Assembly: GCA_020851735.1 (NCBI GenBank)
Contig: JADZCD010000043.1
Span: 1-32,560 of the forward strand
From: Phycisphaeraceae bacterium
GTDB taxonomy: Bacteria; Planctomycetota; Phycisphaerae; Phycisphaerales; Phycisphaeraceae
Direction of reading: 5' to 3'
DNA: 32,560 bases
Shown: positions 8,043-16,853 of the stretch, piece after piece
How positions within the stretch are numbered: the stretch's first letter is position 1
Layout: every line of letters begins with the position of its first letter
Translations under genes and position numbers: made by a program
Notes under the pieces: model-generated
The model's database searches: none
The model's input: the letters and a program-made list of their open reading frames with translations, nothing else
What the model was told of the DNA's origin: nothing

Positions 8043-8528
8043 ATGTCCGCCGAATCAACCTGTCGCGATGAACTGGTGGATCACTTCACCCGCGCCTGGG
8101 ACATGGTCATCGAGGCTGTCGAGCGGTTCCCCGACGCCGACTGGTCGAGCCCCGACGATCATCGCTACACGCCGGCACGCCTGGCCTATCACCTGCTCAA
8201 GGCGACGGAGCGCTACACCTACACCGGCGATCCACAGGCCTACCTCGCTCAGCAGCGGTTCAACAAGGACTGGGTCGAGGCGCCTGTCAGCGATCTGCTG
8301 GCGAGGGAGCCATGCCTGATGGAACTGCGGGCCGCCAGGGACAGAAGCATCCGCTGGCTCCGTGAGGCGGGCGCGCATGGCCTGACGGAAACGCCCTCGC
8401 TGTGGTCCTGGGTCGGGGGCTCGTTGCTCAGCCAGGCGATCTACGCGCTTCGCCACATCCAGCACCATCAGGCGGAACTCAATCAGGCGCTCAAACGATT
8501 AGGGTTACAGCCGGTCAAGTGGAGATAG
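8043..8528 (+). CDS. DinB/YfiT-family metal-dependent protein
   Basis: A 161-residue protein with the four-helix-bundle DinB signature. His50 in RLAYHLLKATERY and His138/His141 in ALRHIQHHQAELNQAL give the three-His metal site typical of the superfamily. Members include thiol S-transferases (bacillithiol, mycothiol) and many uncharacterised proteins; the substrate cannot be read from sequence. The ATG at 8043 follows AAGGAGCCCCGC, a good Shine-Dalgarno site. It starts 29 bp after the stop of the preceding gene, so the two are probably co-transcribed from the promoter at 7175. Confidence 0.85.
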   Translation: MSAESTCRDELVDHFTRAWDMVIEAVERFPDADWSSPDDHRYTPARLAYHLLKATERYTYTGDPQAYLAQQRFNKDWVEAPVSDLLAREPCLMELRAARDRSIRWLREAGAHGLTETPSLWSWVGGSLLSQAIYALRHIQHHQAELNQALKRLGLQPVKWR

Positions 8529-8580
8529 CCGTCCGCTTTCAGGGCGCGGGGCGGGGGTGGGGGGGGAAAGGAGCCACGCC

Positions 8581-9252
8581 ATGTCACAGTTCGCCACGTT
8601 GTCCGAAGCGGTCGACATCGTGAACGAGGCCGCGTTCTTCGATCGCACGCTGCCCGCGACACGGCGAAAGGAGCTCGCCCGCTGGATCGCCGGGCGACAG
8701 GGTTTGCCACGCGGTTACGGCGGACTTTTCGCCCCGACGAAGCGGGACTTCCGGGAAGGCCTTCGTTTCTTTACTGGCGAGAGCGTCAACACCGGGGCCG
8801 GCACCGCCCACATCCTCGGCGAGGAAGCCTGCCGGGCGTTGATCCTGCTCAACGTCAAGGACAAGCCCATCCGCGAGGCGCTCGAGCAGACCACGGCCGC
8901 GTTCATAGCCGCCGTTCGTCTGCGCGAGCGGACCAAGCCGATCTTCTGCTGCGGCAAGTGCAGCGTGGCGATGTGGCGTCACCTGGCCGTAGGGGGGCTC
9001 TGCCATCAGCAGCGACTGATAAGCCTGGGCTTAAAAGTCCTCAAGGATCGCCGCGTCGGCGGAAGCAAGTGGCGAACCTTCCCGTTTTATTACACCCTGC
9101 TGGCCTTAACGGAGATCGACACCCCAGCCGCGCGGGCCGAACTGCGCTACGCCGCCCCCCTGTGCGAAAAACTCCTAAAACGCCGGGCCACCGACGAATT
9201 ATTCGCCACCCGCCGCCGCGCCTTGGCGACGAAAGTGCTCACGCTCTGCTGA
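8581..9252 (+). CDS. Hypothetical protein with a CCGKC motif
   Basis: A 223-residue protein I do not recognise. The start at 8581 is chosen because GGAAAGGAG lies at 8565-8573; an in-frame ATG at 8557 lies before that site. Residues about 115-150 include RTKPIFCCGKCSVAMWRHLAVGGLCHQQ, whose three close Cys plus a His and a further Cys could bind a metal or Fe-S cluster. The C-terminal third (YYTLLALTEID onward) is helical and resembles HEAT-like or repeat-helical proteins. It is the last gene of the plus-strand cluster and converges on the DUF4340 gene with a 48-bp gap. Confidence 0.7.
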   Translation: MSQFATLSEAVDIVNEAAFFDRTLPATRRKELARWIAGRQGLPRGYGGLFAPTKRDFREGLRFFTGESVNTGAGTAHILGEEACRALILLNVKDKPIREALEQTTAAFIAAVRLRERTKPIFCCGKCSVAMWRHLAVGGLCHQQRLISLGLKVLKDRRVGGSKWRTFPFYYTLLALTEIDTPAARAELRYAAPLCEKLLKRRATDELFATRRRALATKVLTLC

Positions 9253-9300
9253 AACCCCAGGCCGGTCCGCGCGGCGTCGAACGCGCCATCGCTGCCAACC

Positions 9301-11706
9301 TTACTTGCTGTAGTCCTGCGCCCCGCCGGTTTTCAGCAGCAATTCAGCCGCCATCTTCTGCGCCACTTCCAGCCCGATCTGCCCCAACGTCTTGCCGTCG
9401 ATCAGCACCCGCGGCGGATCCTGTTCGAGTAATCGCACCGTCATCGTGCGCCCGTCGGTGGTGGTGATCGTAAAAAGCCTGCCCTGTTTCGCCGGCTGCG
9501 ACGCCGACGAAAGCGGTAAATATCGTTCCACGCGCAACCCCGCCAGGGAGTCGAACAGCGACGACACCGCCGCCTGATCCAGCTTGCGATTGTCCGGCGT
9601 GATGTACCGCCGGGCCGCGTCACGCAGAATAACCAGCGTGGTCCCGCCGTCTTCCACCGTCACCTGCGCGATCTGCGAAAATCCCACCGGCAACGCCGTG
9701 CGATAACGCAATTCCGCTGACGCCGCCTCCACAAGCTGCGGCGAAACCTCAAAGTAGCTCTCCCTCTGCTCCGCCGAAGTGCGCAAACTCGCCAGCCGTG
9801 TCTCCGGGTTGATGCGGATTTCCCCTGTCAATCCGTCCGTGGCCGCGAAGGCCAACGTCAGCGCCTGCCCGGGAATCTCCGCCTTTTCCGCCCATTGCTG
9901 CGCTTTCAGCGGCGCCAGTTGGGCCAGCAACTGATCCAACGCCGCCTGTTCGATGCGCTCCTCGTTAGCCAGCGACCACTCCATCGGCTCCGCCGTCGCC
10001 GGCTGGCTGGCCGGTTGCGTGGAGGCCATGGCACGCACCAATTCATAGCGCGTACCATCCGGCTCCGTCACCGTCAGACTCCTAAGTCGCTGCGGCGGCA
10101 GATCCACCACCGTGCGCTGACGCAAACTCAGCGCCGGCGCAAAAAGCGCGTCCAAGTCCGCCGCCGCGATAACGTAGCCTATGTCCTCCCCCTCATAGAG
10201 CACCAGATTCATAGCCTTCGAAGGCTGCACCCCGCTGGTTGCCTCCCCCGCCGCCCGACCTCCCGCTGGCGCGGATTCCCGATCCTGGGCCGCTTCCGCC
10301 TTCGCTTCCACTTCCGCAGTCGCGGCCGGCTGGGGAGGGGGAATCTCACCATTAAACGGATACAGACGCATGCTCTGCGGCTGCTTGCCCGCCGTGGCCG
10401 TCAGTTTCACCTGCGCCAGCGGTTCCTGCTGCGGCGCATAGTCCTTCACAAAATGCTGAGCCTTGGCCGCCAGAATCTGGCCCAACCACTTCTCAGCTTC
10501 TTCGTTGTCAGGTTCATCCTTCCCCGCCGGTTGCACAAACGCCCAATTCGTTCCCTTCCGCTCCAGTTCCAGATCCGCCAATCCCGTCCGGCGAATCAGA
10601 ATCTCCATCACCTCCGCCGGCTTAAGCGACGAAAAGCGCCGATCACGCAGACTCTCCAGCTCCGGCGTCAGGGCCTGCGCATCCTGCTTGCCGATGGCGA
10701 AGACCACCTGCCCCGGCTCGTGATCCTGGTCCCACGTGGCGAACGATTCCGCCCCGCTTAAGTCCGCGTGCCCGCCGATCCGCAGCGTCATCGTGTGCGG
10801 CGTAAGATTCCCAGTGTCCCCCCCCGGACTCGCCGCCTGCGCCGTCGTCACCGGCGTGACATCGCTTGCCGGTGCGCCCAGACTGGTTACCTGCAATTCC
10901 ATCGTCGGCTTGTCGAGCCCGAAAGTCGCCGCGTCCTTCGGTTCGTCAGCCACAAATTGCGTGATGTAGACATTCCCCAGCGCGCCTAGAATCCGACTCA
11001 CCGCCTCCTCGTCCACCCGTCCAGCCAACGGCGCCGCGAACATCCAATGCCCCTGGTCCTTGATCACCTCCACCGTCTGCTCGCCTTGGCGCAAAACCAG
11101 CTTCTGCGCCTGTTGCACCGTCGGGGCCGGCAAGTCGCGCCGCCGCCATTCCAGAATGTCTTCGTCAAACAGGCGACTGGCCAATTCATCATCCACCACG
11201 TACGCAGCCTCCTCATCCTCCAGCGCCACGTACATCCGCCCCGCTAAGTGCTTGCCGATCAGTATCGTCACCGCAAAAGGCCGCGGCTCTTCGCCTCCCG
11301 TCGTGCCGGCCAATTCCATCTTCACCAGCGCCGGGTCTAAACCCATCGCCTGACGACCAGGCGAATTCCCCCCGCCCGGGCGCACTTTTTCCAGCCAGTG
11401 CAGCCGGGCCGCCGCTTCCGCCAGATTCAGCGCCGCGCGGGTCTCAATGGGAAATCGCACCGGCTCCTGTTGCCACCAGTCGTCCTGTTGCCCCGCCAAT
11501 ACCAGGCGGCGCCCGTCCGCATACGTCAGCGCGATGCGCTCGACCTTCTCGGCCGGCAACTGCCCGGGCGCGAATAACGCCGAACCCCCGCTGGAAGCCT
11601 CCGGCGAGGTCTGGCGGTCCGCCGGCGGGTTGTGCCGCACATACATCAGCGCGGCAAACACCACGATCAGCAGGACCAGCAGCGTCAAAGTGGATTTAAA
11701 GTTCAT
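9301..11706 (-). CDS. DUF4340 domain protein of a Gld-like ABC cassette
   Basis: An 801-residue protein with one N-terminal membrane anchor (STLTLLVLLIVVFAALMYV, residues about 4-23), then a long periplasmic region. That region contains repeated DUF4340-type modules: strands such as RIALTYADGRRLVLAGQQDDWWQ, RQGEQTVEVIKDQGHWMFAAP and LERKGTNWAFVQPAG, each followed by a helical segment near VDEEAVSRILGAL. A Pro/Ala-rich linker lies near residues 455-490. The family typically ends ABC cassettes of GldG type and is thought to act with the GldG-like protein in the periplasm. It starts 23 bp after the stop of the GldG-like gene and closes the operon. Confidence 0.88.
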   Translation of the reverse strand: MNFKSTLTLLVLLIVVFAALMYVRHNPPADRQTSPEASSGGSALFAPGQLPAEKVERIALTYADGRRLVLAGQQDDWWQQEPVRFPIETRAALNLAEAAARLHWLEKVRPGGGNSPGRQAMGLDPALVKMELAGTTGGEEPRPFAVTILIGKHLAGRMYVALEDEEAAYVVDDELASRLFDEDILEWRRRDLPAPTVQQAQKLVLRQGEQTVEVIKDQGHWMFAAPLAGRVDEEAVSRILGALGNVYITQFVADEPKDAATFGLDKPTMELQVTSLGAPASDVTPVTTAQAASPGGDTGNLTPHTMTLRIGGHADLSGAESFATWDQDHEPGQVVFAIGKQDAQALTPELESLRDRRFSSLKPAEVMEILIRRTGLADLELERKGTNWAFVQPAGKDEPDNEEAEKWLGQILAAKAQHFVKDYAPQQEPLAQVKLTATAGKQPQSMRLYPFNGEIPPPQPAATAEVEAKAEAAQDRESAPAGGRAAGEATSGVQPSKAMNLVLYEGEDIGYVIAAADLDALFAPALSLRQRTVVDLPPQRLRSLTVTEPDGTRYELVRAMASTQPASQPATAEPMEWSLANEERIEQAALDQLLAQLAPLKAQQWAEKAEIPGQALTLAFAATDGLTGEIRINPETRLASLRTSAEQRESYFEVSPQLVEAASAELRYRTALPVGFSQIAQVTVEDGGTTLVILRDAARRYITPDNRKLDQAAVSSLFDSLAGLRVERYLPLSSASQPAKQGRLFTITTTDGRTMTVRLLEQDPPRVLIDGKTLGQIGLEVAQKMAAELLLKTGGAQDYSK

Positions 11707-11729
11707 CGTGGCCTCCGCAAGAGATTTGT

Positions 11730-13907
11730 TCAGGCCGCCGGCGTCGATAGATCTCTACGCCGCACCGCCCAGACCACCGCCCCCAATCCCAGGCAGGCGG
11801 ACGGCAAACCCGCCAGCACCGCCCAACGTAAACCAGCCATGCCCGCGTCCGAAATATCCGCGATCCGGCGGACATCCTGCGCCCGCGCCCCCGCCGCGAT
11901 CAATTCTTCCTGGCCCGCCAGCCAATAAACGCTGTTGACGAACAACTCCGCGTTGCCCGGAAACGCGATCGTCGACACCAGCCGCTGATCGACGAGCATC
12001 ACCGTCTTATACTGCGTGAGCTGATCAATCGCCCAGATCGGGTCCGCCACCGCGATCACTCTCCGCCCCCCAGCCTCCGCCGCCGCACCCACGATAAATC
12101 GCCCGTCCGGCGGGGCCGCCGCCGGATCATACTTGGCCTCCGACAGCCGCGACGGATCAGGATTCAATTGCGCCCACAGCGATGATCCCTCCACCACCGC
12201 CACCGGCCAAACCTTCAGCGCGTCCGTGCTGGGGCTCAAGAGCAGCGGACTGGCCGACACAAACACCGCCGGCATGCCCCCCAACGCCGCCGCCACCGGA
12301 AAATCCTTGGGCCAATGGTCCACGTGCAGTTCAGACGTGCTCACCGATCCCTGCGCCGGCGTCACCCGCTGGCTGAGGATCAGCCGGTCCAGCTGCGGCG
12401 TGATGCCGAACTCAGCAAGAATGCCCGCCACCGGACTGGGCTGAAACTGCGCCATCGGCGTGGAGCCGAAGATAAATAACGCGTTGTCGCCCGCCTCCAT
12501 CCGCTGGCGCACGTGATCCATGACCGACTGGCTGCTCGCCTGGGCCAGGAAATTCATGTCCCCCGCATCCGCCGGCAGCACCACCCACACCGTCTTCTGC
12601 CCCGCCTGGGGCTTGGGCGGGTCCGCCGGCTTGATGGTGTTCTGCCCGCTGCGGTCGGTCATGGGCTGCGGCGTCCATTGTTCCACGCGGAAACCGACCT
12701 TCCGCAGTTGCTCCGCCACGTAATTAAACAGGTATTGCCCGTCCTGACCCAGCGGCGGCGGCCCGCCGGCATAAAGAAACACCACCAACGGCGGCGGATT
12801 CAGCGCCATCGCCACCAGCGCCCCGGTGAGCATTTCCTCGCCCAAAAAGCTGTATTCCGGCACTTCCTGCGGGCCATCCGCCCCCGCCTCCGCCGGTCGG
12901 AAAAGCTCCAGCACCGACAGCACCCGCACCTGCCCCGGCCCGATCACCACCAGCACGTCGTTGCTGCCCAGTTGCGTGACCAGCTCCTCATACTGTTGCA
13001 CCGCCGGCGCCACCCGCAGCGCGGTCACCACCGTCTGCAGATCCTTCCGCTGGGCCTCAAACTGCTCGGCGATCTGCAGCAGGCTCTCCCGCACCGCCGC
13101 CGGTACCGCCGCGGTCGGCCGTGGCAGCGTGCTCGGAGACAGCAGTGGGGGGGCCTGATCCTGCCTGGCCCATTGCTCAAACTGTCCCGCCACCGGAGCC
13201 AAAAAGTTACCGTCCAAATCCTCGATCGCCGCCTCCAGAATCGCCTTGGCGCCGGGGTAATTCGGCAGCGGGCCGTCCAGCAGTCTGCCCACACGCTGCA
13301 AATGTTGCTGCAGCGCCATGATCCGCGTGTTGTACAGCTGGCTGATGTGCGTCAGGGCCTGACGAATATCCTGGCTCTGCAACGCGGCATGCTTGCCTAG
13401 TTGTTCGATTGCCTGCGCCTGCGCCGGCGCCAGCGTGGTCAGGTTATCCAGCGCCTTGCGGCTGTTGGCGATGGATTCCGCCAGGGGATTCAGCTGCGCG
13501 CTGTAGTGGTCGTGCAGTTCCTTAAGGAAACTTTCCTGCCGGGCGATGTCGCTGGTGGCGATGTGCTCCACCTGAATGTGGCTCGACCGCGCCGCATATT
13601 CGTCGACTAAGTCCAGCACCTGGTCCGAAATGCGCTGCTGCTCGTCCGGCAAGCCCCCGCGCGCCACCAGGCTCACGATCCGGTAAGGCTTGTCCAGCCG
13701 ATCCAGCACCCCCAGCGTCTGCTCCGCAAGGCTGTAGCGCCGCGTGGCCGTCAGGTCCAGCCGGAATATCCCCCGCCCCGGCAGCGTCAGGTACACCAGC
13801 ACGTTCAGGAGAATCACCAGCACCACCGCCGCCGCGGCACTGACCGCCACATTCAAACCAAATCGGGCGCGACGCTGGGCGTGGGTCTGGGGAACTGTGG
13901 ATTTCAT
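11730..13907 (-). CDS. GldG-like ABC auxiliary membrane protein
   Basis: A 725-residue protein with an N-terminal membrane segment (about residues 18-42, AAAAVVLVILLNVLVYL), a large extracytoplasmic part and a C-terminal segment (about 695-715) ending in VRRRD. YSLAEQTLGVLDRLDKPYRIVSLVARGGLPDEQQRISDQVLDLVDEYAARS is the classical start of the ABC_transp_aux/GldG region. A coiled-coil insertion of about 150 residues follows. VFLYAGGPPPLGQDGQYLFNYVAEQLRKVGF and the later VIAVADPIWAID match the conserved core. In Bacteroidetes GldG partners GldF/GldA in gliding; in planctomycetes similar cassettes occur without known gliding, so I do not assign motility. A 253-bp gap with a heptad repeat array separates it from the permease gene. 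Confidence 0.9.
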   Translation of the reverse strand: MKSTVPQTHAQRRARFGLNVAVSAAAAVVLVILLNVLVYLTLPGRGIFRLDLTATRRYSLAEQTLGVLDRLDKPYRIVSLVARGGLPDEQQRISDQVLDLVDEYAARSSHIQVEHIATSDIARQESFLKELHDHYSAQLNPLAESIANSRKALDNLTTLAPAQAQAIEQLGKHAALQSQDIRQALTHISQLYNTRIMALQQHLQRVGRLLDGPLPNYPGAKAILEAAIEDLDGNFLAPVAGQFEQWARQDQAPPLLSPSTLPRPTAAVPAAVRESLLQIAEQFEAQRKDLQTVVTALRVAPAVQQYEELVTQLGSNDVLVVIGPGQVRVLSVLELFRPAEAGADGPQEVPEYSFLGEEMLTGALVAMALNPPPLVVFLYAGGPPPLGQDGQYLFNYVAEQLRKVGFRVEQWTPQPMTDRSGQNTIKPADPPKPQAGQKTVWVVLPADAGDMNFLAQASSQSVMDHVRQRMEAGDNALFIFGSTPMAQFQPSPVAGILAEFGITPQLDRLILSQRVTPAQGSVSTSELHVDHWPKDFPVAAALGGMPAVFVSASPLLLSPSTDALKVWPVAVVEGSSLWAQLNPDPSRLSEAKYDPAAAPPDGRFIVGAAAEAGGRRVIAVADPIWAIDQLTQYKTVMLVDQRLVSTIAFPGNAELFVNSVYWLAGQEELIAAGARAQDVRRIADISDAGMAGLRWAVLAGLPSACLGLGAVVWAVRRRDLSTPAA

Positions 13908-13953
13908 CAGGCGGACTCCGAGTTAGCGTCAGTCAACTTCACGGATGCGGGGG

Positions 13954-14058
<105 letters not shown>

Positions 14059-14115
14059 GAAGTATGCGCCAGGGCTGGAAAGTCAAGGGGAGTTCGATTC
14101 CTATTGTCTTCAACA

Positions 14116-14143
14116 TCGCCAATCGCCAATCGCCAATCGGCAA
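14116..14143. repeat. Inverted partner heptads (TCGCCAA x3, TCGGCAA x1)
   Basis: Four heptads that on the opposite strand read TTGGCGA three times and TTGCCGA once. They are inverted relative to the 15-copy array 57 bp away, so the two could pair with few mismatches. Confidence 0.9.
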
Positions 14144-14160
14144 TCACCCCGCCTCATCTT

Positions 14161-14883
14161 CTACCGCCAGCGTCGGCTTTCAAGCACTTGGGCAGCTAAG
14201 AACAGAAACAGGGCGATGCCGCTTAGGAAAAAAATCACACTGCGTAGGGCGATCAGCCCCTTGCCGAAGTCATCAAACTGCTGATTGACATAGGCATAGC
14301 TGATGCCTTCCCGCCAGGCATTGGGAATAAACGAGGCATTGGGCAGCGAATAGAGAACGAACGTAAAAAAGCTGATGATAAAAATCGTTAAGAGAAACGC
14401 GATGATCTGATTCTCGCTCAGCGCCGAAGCGAACGTGCCGATGGCCAGATAAAACCCTCCCACCAGCAGGAGTCCGAGCAGTCCCGAGCTCAGCGGCCCG
14501 TAGTCCGGGTCGCCGCATGCCTCCAGCACTCCGATCAGCACCGCCACCGGCAGCATCAGCATGACGAAATAGCCCATCGCGCCCAGCCATTTGCCCACGA
14601 TGATCTGTCCATCGCTCACCGGCGCCGTCATCAGCGTCTCAATCGAGCCGGAGCGGAATTCGTCGCTGAGCAGCCGCATGCTGATGGCCGGAGCCAGGAA
14701 AATCAGCAGCCAGACGATGCCCGTGAACGTGCTCCGCATCGTCGCTTCCGCGCCGCGCTGAAACTGCAAGCCGAAAAACAGCAGGCCCGTCCCCAGCGCA
14801 AACAGCGCCAGCACCACATAACCGATCGAGGAATAGAGCTGGCAGGTCAATTCCCGTTTAGCGATCACCAGCGCCGTGTGCAT
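14161..14883 (-). CDS. ABC-2 type permease (GldF-like)
   Basis: A 240-residue integral membrane protein with six likely membrane segments. Conserved GldF/ABC-2 features: AKRELTCQLYSSIGYVVLALFAL at the N-terminus, LAPAISMRLLSDEFRSGSIETLMTAPVSDGQIIVGKWLG in the first cytoplasmic loop, and FGKGLIALRSVIFFLSGIALFLFLAA near the C-terminus. The start at 14883 is preferred because GGAG lies 8 bp upstream and the family begins this way; an in-frame ATG at 14976 would add 31 hydrophilic residues not typical of the family. It lies downstream of the ATPase gene (157-bp gap containing a G-rich repeat). Confidence 0.9.
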   Translation of the reverse strand: MHTALVIAKRELTCQLYSSIGYVVLALFALGTGLLFFGLQFQRGAEATMRSTFTGIVWLLIFLAPAISMRLLSDEFRSGSIETLMTAPVSDGQIIVGKWLGAMGYFVMLMLPVAVLIGVLEACGDPDYGPLSSGLLGLLLVGGFYLAIGTFASALSENQIIAFLLTIFIISFFTFVLYSLPNASFIPNAWREGISYAYVNQQFDDFGKGLIALRSVIFFLSGIALFLFLAAQVLESRRWR

Positions 14884-14996
14884 GTGTTTATCTCCACCAA
14901 CTGCCGGCCAACGTCCTGTTGAATGTCCTTCCCCATGCCCGCCCTGAGCGTCTCCCGCGAAGCTCCGGTTCTCCATCTCGTCCGACCCCTGCCGTT

Positions 14997-15039
14997 ATTT
15001 CCGGGGGCGGCACTTCCGGGCGGCACTTCCGGGGGGGGG
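14997..15039. repeat. G-rich ACTTCCGGGGG repeat, intergenic copy
   Basis: Three units of the form TTCCGGGnGGCA followed by CTTCCGGGGGGGGG, starting exactly after the stop codon of the ABC ATPase (minus strand, stop at 15040-15042). The same sequence type recurs at 24366-24448, 31379-31408 and 31564-31594, with a variant at 20995-21008. Confidence 0.7.
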
Positions 15040-15990
15040 TTACGCGGCTTCAATAGCCTGATTCTGCTGCGCGGTGATGCGGATAAAGTAGCTTTCCAGG
15101 CTGGCGTGTTCCGCCCGCAACTCGCGGATCGCCCAGCGATTGTTCGCCGCCGCCTGTCCTATCGCCTGTCTTAGATCATCCATGCCCTTGGGCTGCACCA
15201 CCGCCTGGCACCACCCCTCGCGCCCGTCCACCGTCACCTCCGCCACCCCCGGAAGACTCGCCAGCGCCTTCTGCACCGCCGCCGGGTCCGCCGCCAGCTC
15301 GACCAATACCTTCGCCCCCGCCTGCATCTTCTGCCGCAGTTCCGCCAGACTCCCGTTCGCCACGATCCGCCCCCCCGCGATGATCATCACCCGGTCGGCC
15401 GTCTTTTCGACCTCCGGCAGGATGTGCGTGGAAAGCAGAATCGTGTGTTGCCCGCGCAGCTCCGCGAACAAGTTGCGGATCTCCGTGATCTGATTGGGGT
15501 CCAGCCCCGCTGTCGGTTCGTCGAGTATCAGCAGCGGCGGGTCGTGCAGCAGCGCCTGGGCCAGCCCTACCCGCTGGCGGTTGCCCTTGGACAGTCTGCC
15601 GATCAACCGGCGCCGCACCGGCTGCAGTCCGCAGCGATCGACCACCACGTCGATCCTCGCCTTCCGCAGCCGCCGGTCCATGTTGAAAACCTGCCCCCGA
15701 AAGTGCAGATATTCCTCCACCCGCATCTCCGGATACAGCGGCGTGTGCTCCGGCAGATACCCGATCTTCTGCCGCGCCTCCCTGGCCTGGGCCAGCACGT
15801 CGAACCCCGCCACCTGGGCCGTACCCGCCGTCGGCGGCAGATACCCCGTCAAAATGCGCAACGTCGTCGTCTTGCCCGCCCCATTGGGACCAAGAAATCC
15901 GACGATCTGCCCCCGTGGAATCTCAAAACTCAACCGGTCGATCGCCAGATTCGGGCCATACCATTTGGTCAATTCATGGGCTTGGATCAT
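15040..15990 (-). CDS. ABC transporter ATPase (GldA-like)
   Basis: A 316-residue ATP-binding subunit. Walker A GPNGAGKT at residues 34-41, a Q-loop in IGYLPEHTPLYPEMRVEEYL, signature LSKGNRQRVGLAQALLHDPPLLILDEPTAGLDP (signature plus Walker B and D-loop), and the switch His in LLSTHILPEVE. The C-terminal extension of about 90 residues (VLVELAADPAAVQKAL onward) is the regulatory domain of the GldA/CcmA-like group. It heads the operon ATPase-permease-GldG-DUF4340, which probably energises export or envelope remodelling; the substrate is unknown. Confidence 0.95.
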   Translation of the reverse strand: MIQAHELTKWYGPNLAIDRLSFEIPRGQIVGFLGPNGAGKTTTLRILTGYLPPTAGTAQVAGFDVLAQAREARQKIGYLPEHTPLYPEMRVEEYLHFRGQVFNMDRRLRKARIDVVVDRCGLQPVRRRLIGRLSKGNRQRVGLAQALLHDPPLLILDEPTAGLDPNQITEIRNLFAELRGQHTILLSTHILPEVEKTADRVMIIAGGRIVANGSLAELRQKMQAGAKVLVELAADPAAVQKALASLPGVAEVTVDGREGWCQAVVQPKGMDDLRQAIGQAAANNRWAIRELRAEHASLESYFIRITAQQNQAIEAA

Positions 15991-16033
15991 AGTGCACTGT
16001 CCCTACAGGATGAATACCGGTCGGCTCGACATC

Positions 16034-16095
16034 TAGTACCCTACGGGGGGTTAGGGGTCAAGGTTCAGGCCTGCGGTCTGCCGGGTAGGGTACTA
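16034..16095. repeat. 62-bp element bounded by 11-bp perfect inverted repeats
   Basis: TAGTACCCTAC (16034-16044) and GTAGGGTACTA (16085-16095) are exact reverse complements around a 40-bp centre containing GGGGGGTTAGGGGTCAAGG. It lies 44 bp upstream of the ABC ATPase start. It could be a MITE-like remnant or an operator. Confidence 0.6.
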
Positions 16096-16157
16096 TCGGC
16101 AAGACGAGCACCATCCGAACACCCCGCCCACCCCAGCCCCTGCCCTGTCCCCACTAA

Positions 16158-16182
16158 AGCCCAGGGAAGAAATCCCTGGGCT
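16158..16182. repeat. AAAGCCC/GGGC hairpin repeat, copy 1
   Basis: A perfect 10-bp stem AGCCCAGGGA/TCCCTGGGCT with loop AGAAA. Related hairpins with the AAAGCCC start but different stem bases lie at 17533-17554 and 21408-21430; 20951-20972 is a related GCCCCGCAT/ATGCGGGGC version. Confidence 0.7.
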
Positions 16183-16219
16183 GATCCGTAGCCCCGGGCA
16201 CAAATCCCCCCCGCCTTGG

Positions 16220-16248
16220 TTGAAGTCAACGTTCGAGCGGGGTATTCT
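16220..16248 (+). promoter_or_regulatory. Candidate promoter of the EIIA gene
   Basis: TTGAAG (16220-16225) and TATTCT (16243-16248) with a 17-bp spacer, about 105 bp upstream of the start at 16355. Confidence 0.5.
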
Positions 16249-16354
16249 GACCCATCTTGCCCTCGTGCCGCGGCCGAAGCATCCCCCCCGCGGCCGCGGC
16301 GATCCGGGGCCGCCGTGTTGTTTTACCCCCCAAGGATTGCGACAGGATGACGCC

Positions 16355-16828
16355 ATGCGTCTTAGTGATATTCTTACCCGCGGTTGCGTGAAAGTGCCTC
16401 TGGCCGCCAAGACCAAGCAGGAGGCGATTTTTGAATTAGCCGACTTGCTCTGCGATCAGGCCGGCATCGACGCCCACGACCAGCTCAAACAAGCCATCTG
16501 GCAGCGCGAACAGACGCGCACCACCGGCATCGGCAACGGCGTGGCCATTCCCCACGGCAAAATCGAAGGCTGCCCCAAGCTCGTCATGGCCGTCGGCAAA
16601 ACCGCCGAACCCATCGAGTTCGAATCCATCGACCGCCGCCCCGTGCAGATCATCTTCCTCCTGGCCAGCCCCCTGGACCAGACCGGCCCGCACATCCAGG
16701 CCCTGGCGGCCATCAGCCGCATGCTCACCGACTCCGACCTGCGCGCCGCCATCAAAAACGCCGCCGCCGCCGACGACCTCTACCGCATCATCGCCCAGCA
16801 CGGCGGACAACCCGCTCCCACCGCCTAA
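16355..16828 (+). CDS. ptsN: PTS EIIA domain protein, nitrogen/fructose type (PtsN-like)
   Basis: A 157-residue single-domain EIIA protein. The phosphorylatable His is His67 in GIGNGVAIPHGKI, the type-2 EIIA signature. The rest follows the fold: an N-terminal helix pair (TKQEAIFELADLLCDQAG), then VQIIFLLASPLDQTGPHIQALAAISRML and a C-terminal helix. With no sugar-specific EIIB/EIIC next to it, a regulatory role as in the nitrogen PTS is more likely than transport. The ATG at 16355 is chosen by alignment to the family; a longer in-frame extension upstream has no domain. It converges with pth, stop to stop, 25 bp apart. Confidence 0.9.
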   Translation: MRLSDILTRGCVKVPLAAKTKQEAIFELADLLCDQAGIDAHDQLKQAIWQREQTRTTGIGNGVAIPHGKIEGCPKLVMAVGKTAEPIEFESIDRRPVQIIFLLASPLDQTGPHIQALAAISRMLTDSDLRAAIKNAAAADDLYRIIAQHGGQPAPTA

Positions 16829-16853
16829 ATAACGGCATTTGCCCCTGATTTCC

